From NCBI GenBank assembly GCA_009785885.1, contig WQUE01000281.1, positions 1 through 9,272 of the forward strand: a stretch of 9,272 nucleotides of DNA. Reading direction: 5' to 3'. Source of the DNA: Actinomycetes bacterium. Its GTDB lineage: Bacteria; Actinomycetota; Actinomycetes; Propionibacteriales; Propionibacteriaceae. Shown here one piece after another: positions 7,401 to 9,272 of the stretch (positions are counted from its first letter, which is position 1; each line of letters opens with the position of its first letter). The position numbers were made by a program, and so were the translations under genes. The notes beneath the pieces were generated by a model, which made no database searches, was not told the origin of the DNA, and was given only the letters and a program-made list of their open reading frames with translations.

Positions 7401-8670
7401 GCAGGACCGTCTGGAGGGATAACACGTTGGAGAAGTTGGCCCCGACGGTGGCCGACAGGTGGTAGAGGGTGTCGTAGCCGAGGTCCGGCACCGGCGCGGA
7501 GCAGGCCTCGCCGGTCAACGCGGCCAGCGAGTCCTGAACGGCCCGGAATCGGGCGTCGATGTCGTCCTGCATCGTGCGGTCGGCCAGGCCGGACACCGTC
7601 AGACGCGTCACCTCGGTGCAGCCGTGCGCGCCCATCACGTACTCGGTCGACGAGGAGAACGTCAGCGGGTTCACCGCGTAGGTCGCCTCCAGGCTCGTCA
7701 GGCCGTTGGGATCCGTGACCGGCGGGGGCGGCAGCGGGATCGTGGGGTCGACGGGCACGTAGCCGGCCCCCATCGCCGTGCGCTGGCCGTCGTGGCCGAG
7801 CATCGCCTCGACCAGCTGCCGCGTCGGGCTCCCCGCCGGGGACGCCTTGTCGATGACGATGTAGTACGCCGTGTGCACCGGGTACTCCCCGGAACGGATC
7901 GTCTCGGGCGTGGGCAGGACGCCGTCGACGGCCATCAGCTTGATCTTCGCCAGCTGGGGGTCGTTCGCCAGGTCGCCGTACATCGCCGTCACGTAGTAGT
8001 AGTAGGAGTAGCCAAGCGAGCCGGCGTCCCCGTTGAAGCTCGCCGTGATGAGGTTGACCAGGCCCGACATCGTCGGAATCTCCAACATCGGCGCGGAGAC
8101 CATCGGAGTCCCCTGCATCACCAGGTCCTCCATGCCGGTCTGGGAGCCGGAATTCTGGACGCGCTGGTACGCCGTGATCGGCTGGTCGGGCCCGCCGACC
8201 TCGCTCCAGTTCGTGATCGCCCCGGAGTAGATGCCCCGTATCTGGTCGAGCGTCAGGGACTCGACCGGGTTGTCGGCGTTCGTCAGGAACACGAAACCCT
8301 CGTCGACGACGGGGATGATCTCCAGGTCCACCCCGGCGGCCGCGGCGCGGTCCAGCTCGTCCTGGGACGGGTACGTCACCAGGATCAGGTCCTTCGTCCC
8401 CGCGATCAGGTTCGTGTAGGCGCGGTCCGTCGTCGAGAACACGACGGCGTCGCTCGGCGTGTCCTGGCCCGTGAACGCCCGCTGGAACGCCAGGCCGAGC
8501 GGCTGGGTGACCGTCGAGCCGTCCACGCGGGGGTACGTCGTCGGGCTGAACGGCGTGTCCGGAGGATCGGCCAGGGCGGGGCGGGCAGGCCCGGCGAAGG
8601 CCAACGCCGACAGCACGAGGGCGGCGCACAGGGCGCCGGGCAGCATCGGGGAACGTGACGAGGTACGCAT
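4405..8670 (-). CDS. Gene A: surface-anchored PstS-like binding domain on an Ig-like stalk
   Basis: A complete 1421-residue exported protein. I chose ATG at 8670 because AGGAAG sits 7 nt upstream and a classic signal peptide follows (1-34, cleavage after ALA). The in-frame ATG at 8724 lacks a ribosome binding site and would put 18 atypical residues before the signal peptide. Domains: PstS-type phosphate-binding-protein fold, about 44-310 (DGSTVTQPL, STTDRAY, GTKDLILVTYPSQDEL, IYSGAITNWSEVGG, YQRVQNSGSQT, GEYPV, GAGYVP); Pro-rich linker, 311-320; cysteine-rich middle region, 326-670; about seven Ig-like modules, 671-1372; hydrophobic segment, about 1392-1410; and a short basic tail (RRWVVGRTRS). 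PstS proteins normally deliver phosphate to PstCAB. Here there is no lipobox and no transporter gene nearby, and the fold tops a stalk, so display on the surface for binding, sensing or adhesion is inferred. Phosphate as ligand follows from the family only. Confidence 0.95.
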   Translation of the reverse strand: MRTSSRSPMLPGALCAALVLSALAFAGPARPALADPPDTPFSPTTYPRVDGSTVTQPLGLAFQRAFTGQDTPSDAVVFSTTDRAYTNLIAGTKDLILVTYPSQDELDRAAAAGVDLEIIPVVDEGFVFLTNADNPVESLTLDQIRGIYSGAITNWSEVGGPDQPITAYQRVQNSGSQTGMEDLVMQGTPMVSAPMLEIPTMSGLVNLITASFNGDAGSLGYSYYYYVTAMYGDLANDPQLAKIKLMAVDGVLPTPETIRSGEYPVHTAYYIVIDKASPAGSPTRQLVEAMLGHDGQRTAMGAGYVPVDPTIPLPPPPVTDPNGLTSLEATYAVNPLTFSSSTEYVMGAHGCTEVTRLTVSGLADRTMQDDIDARFRAVQDSLAALTGEACSAPVPDLGYDTLYHLSATVGANFSNVLSLQTVLRLPNGFLTSDPVIGQAALNVRLDTGADLTAADVFTTTANVGGMIQLEAQASDPACDEKCANALAMTYRSDPAQPFGFTATSATIMGVTIPFRSYWPQVAIFNKYANVPAAYTAASPASCTVVSTAWSPWLSACVPVGGTPADFGTIDHVPWQGGPIGLPLPVGPADEWRVLAAGSRGCPNLQDTTLDGLGDPPAGVTPGRGVGPATLTVTMAESTSLTAQTETVCVVAIDQATRQARLGQISLTQDPVPARWHITVNPPDGSTVTTGLPSFSGTLTDESGAPLAGEWVEISLTGLAGAFVCQAPADETGAWSCTAETPLPNGAAGLSAQASTYSGDYTSYYWAQTDFTLTIAAPDAPATPVILAPTDGQTLYTGSLGGFLIRGTADPGVTVSVAGGACTVVADASGNWQCFRGVWANTTALPYTIAADATRGDARSPVSAAVAITADPRVGYGVAVTGAPADGVSTAEVTITLANTQRDASGNLVGGNPPPHPYTVTATGGDAAVRVITPSVDAAAGTATVRVVATQPGDHDVWIWVDGQPVALDTDNRPAATVLTFTAATPFDPKASTLTLSGDSVEARWGGCEPFYSSAITATATILDTSGRPMAGVPVDFSAQTPLTIASSSPTVSTDVNGVAEVTIESAGGFGDATPRQVHATVAGLDIAGSPAAVTVTGLEAIMPPPGVHASLVVAPTAGVGPVTADGKASWTATVQVVDGCDRPEDVPVAFTVTGSATPSAVQTVTGPDGVARITITDAVAEQVGVAAEFSYGDGFQPANGSPATIGFTAPVPAPPAPVVTAANAAWIAGTAVRDAGVVLTYPVAGGATKTVPVAADATGAWSVETPPDAVDGVLGAVAVDRYGQRSPVTSATLDVTAPPAPPLVLAGERVGGTAEANATVLVTWPDGTRATAAADGAGIWALAVPSGMRAGTITVTQTDPAGNTSPAGQVSYVPSTPPVIVIPTGGTAVPANLGGLAMSCLALAVGAAACLRRWVVGRTRS
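4441..4527 (-). other. C-terminal anchor of gene A (transmembrane segment, no canonical LPXTG)
   Basis: Residues 1382-1410. A short IPTGG is followed after five residues by a hydrophobic stretch (LGGLAMSCLALAVGAAACL), then RRWVVGRTRS at the very end. The layout is that of a sortase sorting signal, but the pentapeptide lacks one position compared with LPXTG. A plain membrane anchor is the safer reading. Confidence 0.7.
4555..6660 (-). repeat. Array of about seven Ig-like modules in gene A
   Basis: Residues about 671-1372. Approximate modules: 671-776, 778-870, 871-982, 983-1097, 1107-1208, 1212-1295, 1296-1372. Modules 1 and 2 carry a C-x11-C pair around a D-x2-G-x-W hairpin. Modules 3-5 resemble Big_1 (invasin/intimin) domains (DGVSTAEVTITL, SAITATATILDTSGRPMAGVPV, ASWTATVQVVDG). 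Modules 6 and 7 are of the short bacterial type with AGTA, D-x-TGAW and DPAGNTSP. Boundaries are estimates. Such arrays act as stalks that lift a head domain off the membrane. Confidence 0.8.
6661..7695 (-). other. Cysteine-rich middle region of gene A, partly RsiV/PdaC C-terminal-domain-like (DUF3298-like)
   Basis: Residues 326-670, between the binding head and the Ig stalk. Eight cysteines: C351, C390, C478, C482, C542, C556, C601, C648. The part from about 405 to 530 has the order of elements seen in the DUF3298 domain of RsiV and PdaC: a NVLSL strand, LNVRLDTGADLTAADVFT (the fDl-tGk-LtL-DlF signature), a helix, then F-F-T and TIPF with a following hydrophobic strand. The DUF3298 assignment is a by-eye resemblance. 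The rest (536-670) matches nothing I recognise. No catalytic residues are assigned. Confidence 0.45.
7741..8541 (-). other. PstS-type solute-binding domain of gene A
   Basis: Residues about 44-310. The motif order matches PstS-family proteins of Gram-positive bacteria: DGST at the first ligand loop, ST-TD at the second, an Asp (D94) in GTKDLILV, a hinge-region segment SGAITNWSEVGGPDQPI, then R170 followed by S174-G175-S176-Q. By analogy with E. coli PstS, where T10, S38, D56, R135 and S139-G140-T141 hold phosphate, the expected contacts are all present. The end (GEYPV, GAGYVPVDP) is also typical. The alignment is by eye. A tyrosine run (YSYYYY, 222-226 region) is coded by repeated TAC codons. 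Confidence 0.85.
7993..8011 (-). repeat. TAC trinucleotide run coding for tyrosines in gene A
   Basis: Four consecutive TAC codons and one more after a serine codon give Y-S-Y-Y-Y-Y in the binding domain. The homologous stretch of gene B (GYDLRHD) has lost the tyrosines. Confidence 0.6.
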
Positions 8671-8677
8671 GGCTGAA

Positions 8678-8684
8678 CTTCCTT
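8678..8684 (-). promoter_or_regulatory. Ribosome binding site of gene A, decides the start
   Basis: AAGGAAG on the minus strand, 7 nt before ATG at 8670. No comparable sequence precedes the upstream in-frame ATG at 8724, so translation is placed at 8670, which also makes the signal peptide start at the normal distance. Confidence 0.8.
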
Positions 8685-8707
8685 GTCGGGCGGCATTTGC
8701 AGAACTC

Positions 8708-8722
8708 GGGGAGAACGTCCCC
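8708..8722. repeat. Inverted repeat in the gene A leader
   Basis: GGGGA-GAACG-TCCCC, 5-bp arms. It lies directly downstream of the candidate extended -10 of gene A, at the likely transcript start. Confidence 0.28.
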
Positions 8723-8731
8723 ATGCTATCA
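8723..8731 (-). promoter_or_regulatory. Candidate extended -10 promoter of gene A
   Basis: On the minus strand TGATAGCAT fits the extended -10 pattern TGnTAnnnT. It lies about 50 nt upstream of the start codon. No convincing -35 hexamer is seen at 16-18 nt upstream. Confidence 0.3.
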
Positions 8732-8856
8732 GGTCACCAGGGACCGCGCGTGGGGGCGGACGAAGCGGACGGCCCGTCGGCGCTTTGGCGTCGCCGCGCT
8801 CGGCCGATGCGGCGTCCATGTGGATGCCCCGGGCCACCGGACCCGGACGGGGAGCA

Positions 8857-8862
8857 TAGGAT
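8857..8862 (+). promoter_or_regulatory. Candidate -10 promoter element of gene C
   Basis: TAGGAT, a common actinobacterial -10 form, would place the transcript start near 8869 and give a leader of about 65 nt. No recognisable -35 is present. Confidence 0.3.
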
Positions 8863-8864
8863 GA

Positions 8865-8881
8865 GGATTGGTTTTCAATCC
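8865..8881. repeat. Inverted repeat at the expected gene C transcript start (operator candidate)
   Basis: GGATTG-GTTTT-CAATCC, perfect 6-bp arms. It begins 2 nt after the TAGGAT candidate -10, where a repressor would block initiation. It is unusually AT-rich for this window. Confidence 0.35.
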
Positions 8882-8897
8882 CGCCATCGACGGCGGG
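8880..8897. repeat. GC-rich hairpin in the gene C leader
   Basis: CCCGCC and GGCGGG arms around a 6-nt loop (ATCGAC), directly after the GGATTG/CAATCC repeat and about 27 nt before the ribosome binding site. No T-run follows. Confidence 0.35.
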
Positions 8898-8924
8898 GTC
8901 CCATACGCCGCGCTCATACACATC

Positions 8925-8931
8925 GAGGGAG
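8925..8931 (+). promoter_or_regulatory. Ribosome binding site of gene C
   Basis: GAGGGAG, ending 3 nt before ATG at 8935. The spacing is short, but this is the only purine-rich site in place. Confidence 0.65.
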
Positions 8932-8934
8932 AAC

Positions 8935-9272
8935 ATGACTCACCAACCACGCACCACGTGGTGGCGGGCCGCCTGCGCCATGGCGGCCGCCACGATCACC
9001 ATCACCGGTCTGTCCTGGTCCGGACCGAGCGCCCACGCCGACGAACCCACCCCCGACGCGCCCGCTCCTGCCGCGGCGGCACCGGCCGACACCGCGGTGG
9101 CCGCCGGCGACACGACGGCACCCGCGACTCCCGACGCCACTCCCGACGCCACGCCCACGGACGCTGCCGCGGCGCCCATCGAGGTCGCGACAACGGCAGA
9201 CGCCGCGGTGGATACGGCCGGTGCCCCAGCGGCCCTCGTCCCCGCCTCCGTGCCCATCGTCGTTCCTCCCCT
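8935..9272 (+). CDS. Gene C: exported protein with Pro/Ala/Thr/Asp-rich linker (3' end outside window)
   Basis: The first 112 residues of a protein cut by the right edge, transcribed divergently from gene A. ATG at 8935 is preceded by GAGGGAG at 8925-8931, a good ribosome binding site although only 3 nt from the ATG. Residues 1-35 form a signal peptide: MTHQPRTTWWR, then a hydrophobic core (AACAMAAATITITGLSW), with likely cleavage after SAHA and before DEP. Everything after this in the window (36-112) is low-complexity Ala/Pro/Thr/Asp/Val sequence, including a TPDA tandem repeat. That is typical of a cell-wall-spanning or inter-domain linker in actinobacterial surface and secreted proteins. 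The functional domain is not in the window, so no function is assigned. It is placed next to two large exported proteins and may share their role. Confidence 0.85.
   Translation, partial: MTHQPRTTWWRAACAMAAATITITGLSWSGPSAHADEPTPDAPAPAAAAPADTAVAAGDTTAPATPDATPDATPTDAAAAPIEVATTADAAVDTAGAPAALVPASVPIVVPP
9124..9159 (+). repeat. 12-nt tandem repeat coding for (A)TPD units in gene C
   Basis: Two near-identical 12-nt units (GCNACTCCCGAC, 9124-9135 and 9136-9147) and a third diverged copy to 9159, coding ATPD-ATPD-ATPT within the linker. Such a tract may vary in copy number between strains. Confidence 0.55.

Larger units (their letters stand above)
8671..8934. other. Divergent intergenic region between genes A and C
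   Basis: 264 bp with no supported gene. It holds the candidate promoters and ribosome binding sites of both genes and three inverted repeats. The middle part (about 8735-8850) is GC-rich and shows no further feature I can support. Confidence 0.7.

Noticed and set aside
5347..7422. 691-codon open frame on the plus strand
   Set aside because: Antisense shadow of gene A. The translation is Arg/Gly/His-rich without domains or a signal, while the minus frame encodes recognisable domains throughout.
8708..8722. LexA/SOS box in the gene A leader
   Set aside because: It contains GAACG, but the GAAC-N4-GTTC palindrome is absent. Only a 5-bp GGGGA/TCCCC inverted repeat is present.
8668..8724. Upstream start ATG at 8724 for gene A
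   Set aside because: No ribosome binding site. The ATG overlaps the best -10 candidate, and it would place 18 non-signal residues in front of a well-formed signal peptide.
8865..8897. CRISPR repeat (a minus-strand ATTGAAAAC resembles a repeat end)
   Set aside because: A single copy only, without spacers or repeated units.
8406..8936. 176-codon minus-strand frame crossing the A-C gap
   Set aside because: Overlaps the gene A start in another frame and the gene C start on the other strand. No coding character.
1..9272. tRNA, rRNA, insertion sequence or att sites
   Set aside because: None seen. Three coding frames fill the window except for gaps of 115 and 264 bp, and base composition is uniform, giving no sign of a mobile insertion.

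Overview
The window comes from a very GC-rich bacterium, almost certainly an actinobacterium (Actinomycetota). Third codon positions are nearly all G or C, no TTA leucine codon was seen, and the signal peptides are Ala-rich. The genus cannot be read from the sequence. The window holds three genes for exported proteins and almost nothing else. No ABC-transporter, pilus, sortase, phage or RNA gene is visible.

Layout. (1) Positions 1-4289, minus strand: gene B, an exported protein of at least 1429 residues whose 3' end lies beyond the left edge. (2) Positions 4290-4404: a 115-bp gap with B's ribosome binding site, a strong hairpin and a pair of TTCACC repeats. (3) Positions 4405-8670, minus strand: gene A, complete at 1421 residues. 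It has a signal peptide, a PstS-type phosphate-binding-protein fold, a cysteine-rich middle region and about seven bacterial Ig-like modules, and ends in a C-terminal membrane segment with a basic tail. (4) Positions 8671-8934: a 264-bp divergent intergenic region with candidate promoters and three inverted repeats. (5) Positions 8935-9272, plus strand: gene C, the start of a third exported protein (signal peptide, then a Pro/Ala/Thr/Asp-rich low-complexity stretch), cut off by the right edge.

A and B are tandem paralogs with the same overall plan. They also share eight cysteines in the same order in the middle region. They differ in two informative ways. First, the residues expected to grip the ligand in the PstS-like domain are intact in A (R170, then S174-G175-S176) but eroded in B, where that segment is shorter. 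Second, the Ig-like modules occur in a different order and number, as expected from module shuffling. A therefore looks like a surface-displayed solute-binding head on a long stalk. B looks like a diverged partner whose head may no longer bind the same ligand.

The fusion of a transporter-type binding protein to an Ig stalk and a membrane anchor, present as an unequal pair beside a third exported protein, is the most unusual content of the window. The cluster probably builds or decorates the cell surface (adhesion, ligand scavenging or sensing). That function is inferred from architecture only. All annotation was done by eye, without database searches.
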